Below, piece by piece: positions 44,413-54,373 of a stretch of 64,000 bases of DNA. The translations under genes and the position numbers were made by a program. The stretch comes from an uncultured SAR86 cluster bacterium (lineage in GTDB: Bacteria; Pseudomonadota; Gammaproteobacteria; Magnimaribacterales; D2472), in the NCBI GenBank assembly GCA_902557645.1, contig CACEAP010000001.1, positions 248,001 through 312,000 on the forward strand, in the 5' to 3' direction. The notes under the pieces were generated by a model that made no database searches, was not told the origin of the DNA, and saw only the letters and a program-made list of their open reading frames with translations. Numbering within the stretch: position 1 is the stretch's first letter; every line of letters starts with the position of its first letter.

Positions 44413-46779
44413 TTAGTAATTATATCTGTAAGCAAATGTAATACTTCTAGGAGGTATCCACTGCATATAATCTCTTGGTCTCCAGCTAGGGGAACTAACT
44501 GCATATTTAAAGGCTTCAGTTCTTTCATCAGTTGCATTATCAACTGAAATTTGAATTGAATTATTTTCATCTATTTCCATACCCCAATTAATATTAAGTT
44601 TTGAATAATCTGGTGAGAACATATCTTCGCTTTGACCAAATGTTGCAAAACTATCACCATAATATAGATAATCAGCTCTTATAAATGATGACAGACCCAT
44701 TAAAGGAGAACTATATTCATAAGTAAGACCTATATTGTATTGTTGCTCAACAGTATTAGGTAATCTATCGCCTTTTGAAGCTCCTAAGCTAGGTATATCA
44801 GTATTAGTTTCAGCTGTCATAGAACTTCCAGTAAAGTCTAGAAATAGATTATCAGCGAGTGTATATGAGAAATCTAACTCTATCCCTTCTGATGTTGCTT
44901 CAGCTCCATTAAAGTAATAGCTCCATCCGCAGGCAGGAGATACGATGATTTGTATATCACTCCAATCAATGTGGAAATATGTAGCATTAATTGAGAATCC
45001 ATCACCTCTAGCTTTAACACCAAATTCGGTATTTTCAGCTTTATCAGAAGTATATCTTCTATTAAAAGTTGCAGATGCTTCTGGGTCTTCGGAGCAAAAG
45101 TATGGAAGAGCAGAGTTATTGCCACCAGATCTATATCCAGCAGAACTTACTGCAAAAAATGTAAGATCTTCATTAGGTGTATATGAGGCAGTAAACTTAG
45201 GCCTAGAATCAGATTCAGAGCCAGACTCTTCAGCACAAGAAATGCCATCAGGACCAGTTTGATCAGGGTCATCACAACCATATTCTCCACCATAAAAGAC
45301 TCCATAATTTTCTGATTTATATCCATCAGAAATCTCGTAGTCCCTAATGCCTGCTGAAAATTCCCAATTCTCTAAGTTATAAGTGATTTGCCCAAATATA
45401 GCTTCTTCATCAGCATAACTACCATAGCTATAAAAACCATAGTAAAGTCTTGAATTATCCCATCCTGGGTAGCCAGGATTGTAATCTTGCCAAGGTACAT
45501 ATTCAGTAGGTGGAGATCCAGTCCAGCCCATAATTACATTAGCTATGTAATCATAAGCCTCATCAGTCATCCCAAATTGATCTTGTCTATTTCCAGGTAA
45601 ACCTCTTTGCTCATCTTTGTAATAACCTACAACCCATTCTATTGTTCCAGGTTTAGAAGCTAATCTTAGTTCAAGTGTGTCTCTTTCATCAGTTGAAACA
45701 TTGTAGAGAGGGGCGCTATATAGATCATCCATATCAATTCTTCCCCATTCTGTTTTTTCAAACTCATCAATTTCTCTTGAAGAGCTAACCAAAGTGGCAG
45801 TAAACATATCAAAATCATAATTGATGGTTGTTACAAACATTTCTGAATCAGTCATACCAATTTCATCTGCTGCATCAGCAAACCATAAAAGCGGATTATA
45901 GCCAGATATATCTACACCTAAATAATCAGCAATAGAGGCTACTCTTGAGCAGTTTGGTAATCCATCCCAGTTATACCAATATGATAGATCTGAGGTGCAA
46001 TTTGGATCATAAATATCTGCTGAACCAGGCTTTGAAGAATTACCAGTTTCTTGAACACCATTATCTTTTCTTGATTTTTCAGAATACCTAAACATAAGAC
46101 TAAGAGGCCCATCTGCATAACCTAATGTCGCAGTTAACTGCTCATCTCTTTCATCTCCAACTGATTTATTGCCAGTCATAACATTCTGATAGATACCAGG
46201 ATCAAAAGATGATGTTGAAACAACCCTTAGTGCTGTATTGTCTGATAAAGGAACATTTACCATTGCATTAAGATTTTTTACTGCTTTCGAGGCAAACTTT
46301 TTACTTCCTGCAATCATTTCGACAGAGGTATCAAATCCAGATGGATCTGGTTTTTTTGTAATATATCTGAGAGTTCCACCAATAGCATTTGACCCATATA
46401 GAGTTCCTTGTGGTCCTCTAAGAAGCTCTATTCGCTCAATATCAAAGATATTAACCAGACTCATATTAACTTCATCAGTGTAAACATTTGTAGTACCTGA
46501 ATTTCTTTGAGCTGCCGAAGTGTTTAAACCACGAATAATAAAAAAAGCATCGCCACCTGGGGTTGAGACTCCAGCTAATGTTCTTAAATAGTCTTCTGGA
46601 TTTGAAATACCACGCTCTTCTATATCGACATCAGTTAAAACTGATATATTCATAGGTATTTCTTGAACAGTCTGTTGGCTTTTGTTTGCTGTTACTATAA
46701 TTTCTTCAACTTCTTGCGCATATGCAAAACCTGAAATAGTTATAAACACTAGAGCAAGGTTGATATTAATTTTTTTCAT
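44413..46779 (-). CDS. TonB-dependent outer-membrane receptor
   Basis: A 788-residue TonB-dependent receptor. It has a signal peptide (1-21), a TonB box-like EEIIVTA (~25-31), a plug domain with IERIELLRGPQGTLYGSNAIGG (~115-136), and a 22-strand barrel ending in the aromatic YRYNY. Extracellular loops are rich in Trp, Tyr, Asp and Pro (SYWYNWDGLPNC, WQDYNPGYPGWDN), and hold several cysteines, favouring a bulky organic ligand such as a glycan, lipid or siderophore-like compound; this cannot be decided. No SusD-like partner or regulator is adjacent. It is monocistronic, with a terminator at each end. Loop and barrel parts are typical of marine gammaproteobacterial receptors. Confidence 0.9.
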   Translation of the reverse strand: MKKININLALVFITISGFAYAQEVEEIIVTANKSQQTVQEIPMNISVLTDVDIEERGISNPEDYLRTLAGVSTPGGDAFFIIRGLNTSAAQRNSGTTNVYTDEVNMSLVNIFDIERIELLRGPQGTLYGSNAIGGTLRYITKKPDPSGFDTSVEMIAGSKKFASKAVKNLNAMVNVPLSDNTALRVVSTSSFDPGIYQNVMTGNKSVGDERDEQLTATLGYADGPLSLMFRYSEKSRKDNGVQETGNSSKPGSADIYDPNCTSDLSYWYNWDGLPNCSRVASIADYLGVDISGYNPLLWFADAADEIGMTDSEMFVTTINYDFDMFTATLVSSSREIDEFEKTEWGRIDMDDLYSAPLYNVSTDERDTLELRLASKPGTIEWVVGYYKDEQRGLPGNRQDQFGMTDEAYDYIANVIMGWTGSPPTEYVPWQDYNPGYPGWDNSRLYYGFYSYGSYADEEAIFGQITYNLENWEFSAGIRDYEISDGYKSENYGVFYGGEYGCDDPDQTGPDGISCAEESGSESDSRPKFTASYTPNEDLTFFAVSSAGYRSGGNNSALPYFCSEDPEASATFNRRYTSDKAENTEFGVKARGDGFSINATYFHIDWSDIQIIVSPACGWSYYFNGAEATSEGIELDFSYTLADNLFLDFTGSSMTAETNTDIPSLGASKGDRLPNTVEQQYNIGLTYEYSSPLMGLSSFIRADYLYYGDSFATFGQSEDMFSPDYSKLNINWGMEIDENNSIQISVDNATDERTEAFKYAVSSPSWRPRDYMQWIPPRSITFAYRYNY

Positions 46780-46888
46780 ACGTTTCCCCGTAATAATATA
46801 TTCTTAAAATATGCATAAAATAACTTATTAATGCAAGCTTTTTTGTATATTGATGCAATATAAATACCAATTATTATCTCCAAACATA

Positions 46889-46916
46889 AAAAAAGCGCTA
46901 TATTAAGCGCTTTTTT
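46889..46916 (-). terminator. Hairpin terminator after MAPEG gene
   Basis: An 11-base inverted repeat (AAAAAAGCGCT with AGCGCTTTTTT) encloses a 6-base loop. It lies 14 bases after the stop of the minus-strand MAPEG gene and upstream of the TonB receptor gene, separating their transcripts. The A/T runs would permit termination in both directions. Confidence 0.88.
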
Positions 46917-46930
46917 AAATTAAATTTAGA

Positions 46931-47302
46931 TTATATGAGCTGAAGAGCCATTGCTATTAAAGATCCTAGGGCTCCAAACCATGCTAAAGTTCTAACATAG
47001 GCTATTCCTGCCAGATAACATACTCCATGGGCAACTCTGAATACTAACCACCAACATGCTGCATTTGTAACATCAACGCTCATAATCATTGATAACAGCG
47101 CAAGAGCTAGAAAGGCAGGTAAGCTTTCCTGAAGATTAGCATAAGCTTTTCTTGATCTTACAAGTAATATAGAATCTGAATCATCGATCACCTCATCTCT
47201 ATTTGAGATTAAGTAATCCATATTTTTAAGATTTAGCATCATTGGAATAATCCAAATTTGTAGTAGTGCTAAAACTAAAGCTAATATAATATAAGTCCCC
47301 AT
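46931..47302 (-). CDS. MAPEG family membrane protein, second copy
   Basis: This 123-residue four-helix membrane protein shares with the copy at 10041-10403 the motif LQESLPAFLALALLSM (about residues 57-72) and the positions of its helices (~2-24, 60-78, 84-105, 107-122). Like the other, it belongs to MAPEG, where eukaryotic relatives conjugate or isomerise glutathione-linked lipids. It is flanked by terminators, with 67 bases to the divergent hydrolase gene, so it is transcribed alone. Confidence 0.82.
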   Translation of the reverse strand: MGTYIILALVLALLQIWIIPMMLNLKNMDYLISNRDEVIDDSDSILLVRSRKAYANLQESLPAFLALALLSMIMSVDVTNAACWWLVFRVAHGVCYLAGIAYVRTLAWFGALGSLIAMALQLI

Positions 47303-47369
47303 AAAACCTCCGTAATAATTTTATTGATATAGACTAGCAGTGCATATTTACAAATACAAGCATAAATAA

Positions 47370-49229
47370 TTGATATATAGAGTGACTAAAAATTCAAATA
47401 CAAAATTTCTTTTAAGCTGTTTAGTTGTAATATTAATATGCAGCGGCATAGCTTCATATGTCCAATCAGATTTTGGCAAAGTTTCGGTTAAATCTCTTAA
47501 AATTCCAACTCAAAAAGGACAACACTTAGTCTTTGATTTATATAAACCCTATACAGCAACAAAAGAAAATAAAGCACCATTTGTAGTTGTTGTACCTGGT
47601 TTTCAAAGATCAAAAGAAGCTCTATCAAATATTGCTATTGAGCTTTCAAGAAGAGGAATGGTTATTGCTCTTATTGATCCATATGCTCAAGGCTTATCAA
47701 GTTCTTCAAGAAGCAGAAGGTCAGCAACAACAGAAGGTTATGGAATGTTTTATCTAGTTGATTACGCTTATTCTGGTGAATTTTTAGATTATATAGATGT
47801 CAATAGGATTGCATCAACTGGACATTCTATGGGTGGGAATGCTGCTATAAGAGGAGCAAATTATTTTGGTAAAGAAGCTCTTAAAAGCAATACTCTAAGT
47901 AAACTTCATTCTGTTTATGTATCTGGGTATGTTTTAACTCTTCAAGATAGAGTTCTAAAAGATATAAGTTCAAATGTTGGAGTTAGCTATGCTTTGTATG
48001 ATGAAGGTGCTTTTAGAAATGAATTATCTGGTTGGGATGCATCAAACATGGAGATTGCACCAGAATCTTTAAGGGTTATTAATTGGGGTATTAATAAGGG
48101 AAGAAAAACACTAACAGAAGTAGAGCTTGGAAAATATTATGGCTCTTTAATGGATCGATCATTGCGAGTTATACATAATGAGGAATTAATTCATCCCTTC
48201 CAACCATATAACAACATAGCCACAGCTAATCAAATAGAATATTTTGAAAAAGTTTTTGATCTTAATTCACCAATAGACTCATCAGATCAGATTTGGCAAT
48301 GGAAAGAATTAATGACATTAATAAATATGATAGTAGCCATGATAATGCTTATTCCATTTTCAAGATTTCTTTTATCACAAAATATTTTTAATACATTAGT
48401 AAAGGATGTTCCTAAAGCACTTCCACAACAAAATAAAACTTCTAAAATAATTTTTTGGATCATTTTCTTTTTAGGAGCATTTATTGCGAGCATGTCATAT
48501 ATACCTATGGTTGATGCTGCAAAGGTTATTTTTGCAGATGCCGCGAATAGAGAGTTGACTTGGTTTTATCCTCAACGAATGAATAACTCAGTTATGTTAT
48601 GGGCCGCATTCAATGGAGTTATAGGACTTATTCTTTTTACAGGCTCTTATCAATTATTTGGAAAAAAACATGGCGTTTCAATTTCATCATGGGGCTTAGA
48701 AGCTGATATTAAATACATAGCCAAAACATTTGCGTTAGCGCTTACAGTTTTTGCAAGCTACTACGCATTGTTATTTCTAATCTATTATATTTTTCATGTT
48801 GATTATAGATTTTGGTTTATGGGTGTAAGAATATTTCAACCTGAAATGTTATTAGTATTAGCAATGTATGCTCCCATATTTTTTATCTTCTTTTTTTCAA
48901 ACTCTTTAAGAGTAAATGGAGCTATGAGAATTAAAGGTCAGGCTGAATGGAAATCAATGCTAATTGCCGGAGTAGCAAATTCATTAGGCTTATTTTTAAT
49001 CATCTTATTACAATATGTAACTTTTGCACTTACTGGGACTGTTTTTTGGACAACCAATTGGTTGAGCGTGAATTTACTCTTTGCTATTGTACCAATGATG
49101 TTTGTCTTGCCATATTTCAACAGATATTTTTTTTACATGACTGGGAGAGTTTATTTAGGTCCTATGGTTACGACTTTAGTATTTATAATGATACTTTCAA
49201 CTAATACTGTTGTGTATTTGCCTATATAA
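47370..49229 (+). CDS. Alpha/beta hydrolase fused to a polytopic membrane domain
   Basis: The 619-residue protein has an N-terminal membrane anchor (~13-30), a periplasmic alpha/beta hydrolase part (~40-270) with nucleophile Ser153 in STGHSMGGNAA and an acyl-peptidase-like VVVVPGFQRSKEAL oxyanion region, then about eight membrane helices (~310-615). The C-terminal domain is rich in aromatic residues and is not one I recognise. Membrane-embedded hydrolase domains suggest action on a lipid or polymer at the inner membrane. It starts at TTG (47370) or at GTG 47382; no ATG exists nearby. The next gene thrS starts 9 bases after its stop. Confidence 0.78.
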   Translation: MIYRVTKNSNTKFLLSCLVVILICSGIASYVQSDFGKVSVKSLKIPTQKGQHLVFDLYKPYTATKENKAPFVVVVPGFQRSKEALSNIAIELSRRGMVIALIDPYAQGLSSSSRSRRSATTEGYGMFYLVDYAYSGEFLDYIDVNRIASTGHSMGGNAAIRGANYFGKEALKSNTLSKLHSVYVSGYVLTLQDRVLKDISSNVGVSYALYDEGAFRNELSGWDASNMEIAPESLRVINWGINKGRKTLTEVELGKYYGSLMDRSLRVIHNEELIHPFQPYNNIATANQIEYFEKVFDLNSPIDSSDQIWQWKELMTLINMIVAMIMLIPFSRFLLSQNIFNTLVKDVPKALPQQNKTSKIIFWIIFFLGAFIASMSYIPMVDAAKVIFADAANRELTWFYPQRMNNSVMLWAAFNGVIGLILFTGSYQLFGKKHGVSISSWGLEADIKYIAKTFALALTVFASYYALLFLIYYIFHVDYRFWFMGVRIFQPEMLLVLAMYAPIFFIFFFSNSLRVNGAMRIKGQAEWKSMLIAGVANSLGLFLIILLQYVTFALTGTVFWTTNWLSVNLLFAIVPMMFVLPYFNRYFFYMTGRVYLGPMVTTLVFIMILSTNTVVYLPI

Positions 49230-49238
49230 TATATCGCT

Positions 49239-51185
49239 ATGAACATTACATTACCAGATGGAAGCATTAGAGAGCTAGCTCAAGGCTCGACCGGGTTAGA
49301 TTTGGCTAATGACATTGGTCCAGGTCTAGCTAAAGCAGCGGTTGCAGTAGTTGTAAATGGATCACAAATGGACTTGTGTGATCCAATCGAAACTGATTCA
49401 GAAGTATCAATTATTACCATTAATTCTAATGATGGGTTAGAAATAATGCGACACACTTTAACTGCACAAGTTTTAGCTAGAGCAATTAAAAATTTATATC
49501 CCACTGCAAAGCTAGCAATAGGACCTACTATTGAAGATGGTTTTTATTATGACTTTGCAACTGAAACAGCAATATCATCTGATGATTTGCCAAAGATAGA
49601 AAACGAAATGCGAAATATTATTGCATCTGGTGATTTAATTAATAAGTCTTTAAATACTAAAAAAGATGCTATCAAAGCCTTTAAATCAAAGAAAGAGGAA
49701 TACAAAATAGCTATCATTAATGAGTCTGAACAAGCAGATGATTTTCAGATTTATCAACAAGGAGACTCAGATTTCATTGATCTTTGCAGAGGGCCGCATT
49801 TACCCTCTTTAGAACACATTGGGGCATTTAAATTAACTAAGGTTGCAGGGGCTTATTGGCGCGGAAAATCTGAAAATGAGATGCTTACAAGAATCTATGG
49901 CACTGCTTGGAATAATGATAAAGATTTAGCAGCTTACCTAAATAGAATGGAAGAGGCTGAAAAAAGAGACCATAGAAAGCTTGGCAAAGAAATGGATCTG
50001 TTTCACTTTCAAGATGAGGCACCTGGAATGGTTTTTTGGCATCCAAATGGATGGACTATATATAGAGAGTTACAAAATTTTGTAAGAAAGAGACTTGTTG
50101 ATAATGGTTATGTTGAAATAAATACTCCTCAAGTTATTGATCGTAAATTATGGGAAGCTTCAGGTCATTGGGATAAATATCGTGAAAATATGTTCATAAC
50201 TGAAATAGATGAAGAGCATGCTAATGAAAAGAGAATTAATGCTCTTAAGCCTATGAACTGTCCTGGTCATGTGCAGATTTATAATCAAGGAATAAAATCT
50301 TATAGAGATCTACCTCTTAAATTTGCTGAATTTGGTTCATGTCATAGATATGAGCCTTCTGGAACTATGCATGGCTTAATGAGGGTTAGAGCTTTTACTC
50401 AAGATGATGGCCATATTTTTTGTACAGAGGATCAAATAGAGTCTGAAACAGGCTTATTTATAAAATTTTTATCAAGCGTTTATGCTGATCTTGGATTTAA
50501 AAGTTTTGATATTAAACTTTCTACAAGACCACAAATGAGAGTTGGTTCTGATGAAATATGGGATAAGGCTGAACTAGCATTAGAGACTGCAATTAAAAAT
50601 TTAGGCTATCCATACAAAATTGATGAAGGAGATGGGGCGTTCTATGGTCCTAAATTAGATTTTGTTTTAACTGATGCAATTGGAAGAGATTGGCAGTGTG
50701 GAACTTTTCAATTAGATTTTAATTTAGCTGAAAGATTAGATGCTGAATATGTAGGCGAAGATGGAAAGAAACATATTCCAGTAATGATTCATAGAGCAAT
50801 ACTTGGTTCATTTGAAAGATTTATTGGAATATTGATAGAAAACTATGCTGGCAAGTTACCCTTATGGTTAGCACCACGTCAGGTGGTTATAGCATCTATA
50901 ACCTCTGATGTTAATTCTTATGTTAATGAAGTTGCATCTTTGTTAAAAGAATTGAATGTAAGAGTTGAGACAGACACAAGAAATGAAAAAATTAGCTATA
51001 AGGTTAGAGAGCACAGTACATCAAAAGTTCCTGTAATTATGGTAATTGGCAAAAAAGAAATGGAAGAAAGAACTATTTCTATTAGAAGATTAGGAAGCAA
51101 TGAGAATACTTCCTACTCCCTAAATGATATTGTTGAGCAGATTGCTCAAGAATCTAAAGATTCATCTAACATACAAGAGCTATAG
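49239..51185 (+). CDS. thrS: Threonyl-tRNA synthetase
   Basis: ThrRS charges tRNA-Thr. The 648-residue protein (E. coli 642) has an N-terminal TGS domain (1-62), an editing domain with the HxxxH-type motif RHTLTAQVL and the SAD region, the class II core with [10 protein letters not shown] (~344) and [17 protein letters not shown] (~510), and an anticodon-binding domain. In E. coli, infC-rpmI-rplT follow thrS; here the next gene is yidD, overlapping by one base, then a TonB receptor. No infC, rpmI or rplT is present in the window. Confidence 0.97.
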   Translation: MNITLPDGSIRELAQGSTGLDLANDIGPGLAKAAVAVVVNGSQMDLCDPIETDSEVSIITINSNDGLEIMRHTLTAQVLARAIKNLYPTAKLAIGPTIEDGFYYDFATETAISSDDLPKIENEMRNIIASGDLINKSLNTKKDAIKAFKSKKEEYKIAIINESEQADDFQIYQQGDSDFIDLCRGPHLPSLEHIGAFKLTKVAGAYWRGKSENEMLTRIYGTAWNNDKDLAAYLNRMEEAEKRDHRKLGKEMDLFHFQDEAPGMVFWHPNGWTIYRELQNFVRKRLVDNGYVEINTPQVIDRKLWEASGHWDKYRENMFITEIDEEHANEKRINALKPMNCPGHVQIYNQGIKSYRDLPLKFAEFGSCHRYEPSGTMHGLMRVRAFTQDDGHIFCTEDQIESETGLFIKFLSSVYADLGFKSFDIKLSTRPQMRVGSDEIWDKAELALETAIKNLGYPYKIDEGDGAFYGPKLDFVLTDAIGRDWQCGTFQLDFNLAERLDAEYVGEDGKKHIPVMIHRAILGSFERFIGILIENYAGKLPLWLAPRQVVIASITSDVNSYVNEVASLLKELNVRVETDTRNEKISYKVREHSTSKVPVIMVIGKKEMEERTISIRRLGSNENTSYSLNDIVEQIAQESKDSSNIQEL

Positions 51186-51397
51186 TGATTAAGAGATTTT
51201 TTATAGGACTTGTAAAAGGTTATCAATATCTTATATCACCACTGTTAGGGCAAAATTGTCGATATACACCTACTTGTTCTGAATATTCTATTCAAGCAAT
51301 AGAAAAGTATGGAATTTTTAAAGGTTTTTGGTTAAGTATTAAACGAATTTCTAAATGTCATCCATGGGGTGGCAGTGGTCACGATCCTTTAATATAG
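51185..51397 (+). CDS. yidD: Membrane protein insertion efficiency factor YidD
   Basis: YidD is a small amphipathic inner-membrane-associated protein that helps YidC insert proteins. The 70-residue product has the family motifs [20 protein letters not shown] with the conserved cysteines and the end [13 protein letters not shown]. It starts at GTG (51185-51187), overlapping the thrS stop. In most bacteria yidD lies between rnpA and yidC near the origin; here it has moved next to thrS, so it is no longer in the rpmH-rnpA-yidD-yidC cluster. Confidence 0.92.
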   Translation: MIKRFFIGLVKGYQYLISPLLGQNCRYTPTCSEYSIQAIEKYGIFKGFWLSIKRISKCHPWGGSGHDPLI

Positions 51398-51399
51398 CT

Positions 51400-51430
51400 T
51401 TTTAAGCCTATCTTTTAAGCCTATCTTTTA
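51400..51430. repeat. Short tandem repeat of 13 bases
   Basis: TTTTAAGCCTATC occurs twice in a row (51400-51412 and 51413-51425) with a partial third copy (TTTTA). It begins 3 bases after the yidD stop. It could be a slippage product. There is no visible hairpin. Confidence 0.8.
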
Positions 51431-51524
51431 TAACTAAAATTTAAATCTAATTTTTATAGGACTATTTGTTGATTTTATGACAGAATAGCCCTAATTTTTC
51501 ATATAAAAAAGGGGATTACCAAAT

Positions 51525-54329
51525 ATGAACATATCACTAAGATATACACTTGGTGCAATAGCATCAGTTTTTTTATTAACACCGACACATCTATTAGCTC
51601 AAGAAGTTGAAGAAATTGTCACAACTGCAACTAGAAAATCTGAATCAGTTCAAGATGTTGCTCTTTCAGTCCAAGCTTTAACAGCAGATGCTTTAACATC
51701 AGCTCAAGTTACTGAAATGCAAGATTTAGCTGAACTTGTTCCAGGATTCTCATACCAAAGCGTATTAGGTTCAGGAAATTTATATACTATAAGAGGCGCC
51801 TCAAGCGCAGCTGTTGGAGCAGGAACAGCTTCCTCTATTCAAACAGCAATTAATGGTCATACAGCTGCAGGATCTGCAATCGGTGAAATTGGATTCTTTG
51901 ATGTTGAGCAAGTTGATATTCTTGCTGGACCTCAGGGAACTTTATATGGAAGAAATGTTGTAGGTGGTCTTATAAATTTGACCACTGCTAGACCAGAAGA
52001 TGAAGCTGGCGGATATCTTAATGTAGAAATGGGTAACTATGGATCTGAAAGAGTATCGACAGCTATTAACATGCCATTTGGTGATAATGTTAGAACAAGG
52101 CTAGCCTATAGTTCATTTATGAAAGATGGATGGGTTAGAAACATTGGAACTGGTAATGATATTGATGGAAGAGATGCATATGCTGTTAGATTATCAATAG
52201 ATGTTGATATAGATGAAACCAGCAGCATTCAATTCAATACAGCTGAATATTCTTCAGATGACAATAGAATGAATATTGGCGGACAGTACTGTGAGAGCGA
52301 TATATTTTATGGTTGTTCACCTTTTACAAAAGGTCAGTTAGGTCAAACAGCTCATGAAGCTGGGACTATTATTGGTTTTATTGATGCATTAACTTTTTTA
52401 AGACCATCAGTATCATTTGATTCTTATGCAAATACAGTTAAATTTGGAACATTAGATAGAGTTAATAAAAATCAGGATCCAGACAGACAACACACTTTTC
52501 AAAATTCACAAATTGAATATATCAAACAGATTAATGATGTTACTTTAAAGGCTAAATATTCATATTCTGTAAGAGATTATCAACATACAGATGATCAAGA
52601 CCACTCATTTGCCAGTGAAACATTTGCAACACCTGTAGCAGCTGTTCCAGCATTTGAACTTCAGTATGCATGTTTTAATGCTGCTATGGTTGATCGTGCT
52701 GAGTCAGTTGAATGTTCACAAGACTACGATATCAATAGACAGTCTGAAATTAATTTAATCTCTGATTTTGATGGTCCGCATAACTTTACTGCTGGACTAT
52801 ATATGAGACAAAATGATAATGCTAATAATTACATCCTTCAAACAACTGGATACCAAATGCTCAGATCAATGGATCTGCATCCTTACAATAATTCCTTATT
52901 TGGCGGAGCTTTAAGTGGCAAAGGTGGTATAGCTTACTGGAGTACTTTTTTTGGTGTATTTGGTGCAGTTGCTCCTTCATTATTAGGAGGTTTGATCGAT
53001 CTACCGACAGCTCTTTCTCAGATTTCTGCAGGCACTTTAGCTACATGTGCTACTTTTGGTGGATTATGTGATAGAACTTTACCGAATGAATTAGGCGGTC
53101 TTATTACCAGTCAAAACTCTGTTATTAAATCAAATGCTCTATTTGGAGAGTATTATTATGATATTAACGATGAGACTAAATTAACATTAGGCCTTAGATA
53201 TAATGATGATACATATGAGAGTACAATTTTTAGTACTTTAGCTGATGTTACAAATCCTAATTATGTTTATACAGGTCCAGAATATGACAGAAATAATCCA
53301 GGCCAAAGTAGAGAGCAGGTTGAAAATAATGCATTAACTTATAAGTTAGCTGTTCAGCACTATCTAAATGATAACAGTATGATCTATGCATTGTATGCAA
53401 CTGGTCTTAAAGCTGGTGGAACGTCACCTAATGAGTTAGGTGTTCAAATTCCTTATGGAGAAGAAGAGTCAGTAAATACTGAAATTGGAGTAAGAAATAT
53501 TCTGATGGACGGAAGATTATTATTAAATGCCACATACTTTGAGTTTGATGTAACTAACGGTCAATATGGTCAGCTAGAAAGAGCTGGAGTAGTGAACAGA
53601 ACTTTTGATTACATGAATAAAGGTCTTGAGGGACAAATGAAGTTTTTCTTAACTGAAAATACTGAAATTGATTTTAATTTCCTTGCTTCAGATTCAGCTA
53701 TGGGTAACGGCCTTGCAAGAGATCCAAATAATCCAAATGCTGCAACTCAATTATTAGGTTCAGGTTTTGGAAATGCGACTCTAGCTGGTTTTCTTCAGCT
53801 AACAGGGATGGATGCAGCTACAGCTGCTGCTACTGCTGCAGGAATTGGCTCTAATTTTGGAACCTTTGCACCTCTTGTCCAATGGGGATTAACAGATGCT
53901 GGCATTATTTATAATCTTCAAGGAGATGTTCAAACATTACCAGGTTTATCAAGTGATGTGTACCAACAACTCGAAGGTAATAAAGTGCCTTTAGTTTCTG
54001 ATTTAGACTATAACTTATCTGTAACACAAAGATTTCCAACTACGGGTGGGGCAACAGATGTTAAATTTACATATGTTCACAAAGGTGAGCGTGAAGGTGA
54101 TATCTTTAATGGAGAAAGATACCAACTTCCAGAAGCTAAATATATGGATTTATTAGCTACTTATACTCCTTCATCAGAAGACTGGTATGCAGGGGTGTAC
54201 ATTAAGAATATTGCTGACAAAAGATATCAGCATGGTGTTACTGCAAATGGTAACCTAGCAGGTGGTGGTGTTCATATTACTTTTGCTAACCCAAGAACTT
54301 ATGGAATTCAGTTTGGAATGAGTTTCTAA
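51525..54329 (+). CDS. TonB-dependent outer-membrane receptor with hydrophobic loop insertions
   Basis: A 934-residue TonB-dependent receptor: signal peptide (1-25), TonB box-like EEIVTTATRK (~29-38), plug with VEQVDILAGPQGTLYGRNVVGG (~127-148) and a barrel ending TYGIQFGMSF. Two segments stand out: residues ~458-530 (GVFGAVAPSLLGGLIDLPTA and cysteines ATCATFGGLC) and ~742-817 (Ala-rich GMDAATAAATAAGIGSNFG). Both are hydrophobic and unusual for surface loops. Closest by layout to receptors for sterol-like, polyether or lipidic ligands, but this is only an impression. It starts at an ATG with GGGGA upstream; a strong terminator follows. Confidence 0.88.
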   Translation: MNISLRYTLGAIASVFLLTPTHLLAQEVEEIVTTATRKSESVQDVALSVQALTADALTSAQVTEMQDLAELVPGFSYQSVLGSGNLYTIRGASSAAVGAGTASSIQTAINGHTAAGSAIGEIGFFDVEQVDILAGPQGTLYGRNVVGGLINLTTARPEDEAGGYLNVEMGNYGSERVSTAINMPFGDNVRTRLAYSSFMKDGWVRNIGTGNDIDGRDAYAVRLSIDVDIDETSSIQFNTAEYSSDDNRMNIGGQYCESDIFYGCSPFTKGQLGQTAHEAGTIIGFIDALTFLRPSVSFDSYANTVKFGTLDRVNKNQDPDRQHTFQNSQIEYIKQINDVTLKAKYSYSVRDYQHTDDQDHSFASETFATPVAAVPAFELQYACFNAAMVDRAESVECSQDYDINRQSEINLISDFDGPHNFTAGLYMRQNDNANNYILQTTGYQMLRSMDLHPYNNSLFGGALSGKGGIAYWSTFFGVFGAVAPSLLGGLIDLPTALSQISAGTLATCATFGGLCDRTLPNELGGLITSQNSVIKSNALFGEYYYDINDETKLTLGLRYNDDTYESTIFSTLADVTNPNYVYTGPEYDRNNPGQSREQVENNALTYKLAVQHYLNDNSMIYALYATGLKAGGTSPNELGVQIPYGEEESVNTEIGVRNILMDGRLLLNATYFEFDVTNGQYGQLERAGVVNRTFDYMNKGLEGQMKFFLTENTEIDFNFLASDSAMGNGLARDPNNPNAATQLLGSGFGNATLAGFLQLTGMDAATAAATAAGIGSNFGTFAPLVQWGLTDAGIIYNLQGDVQTLPGLSSDVYQQLEGNKVPLVSDLDYNLSVTQRFPTTGGATDVKFTYVHKGEREGDIFNGERYQLPEAKYMDLLATYTPSSEDWYAGVYIKNIADKRYQHGVTANGNLAGGGVHITFANPRTYGIQFGMSF

Positions 54330-54343
54330 TACAAGAATATTTT

Positions 54344-54373
54344 AAAAAAGCCCGGCTATTGTCGGGCTTTTTT
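54344..54373. terminator. Bidirectional terminator after TonB receptor
   Basis: An 11-base inverted repeat (AAAAAAGCCCG with CGGGCTTTTTT), GC-rich at its centre with an 8-base loop, lies 15 bases after the TonB receptor stop. The last two bases overlap the stop of the convergent thioesterase gene, so it serves both transcripts. Confidence 0.93.
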
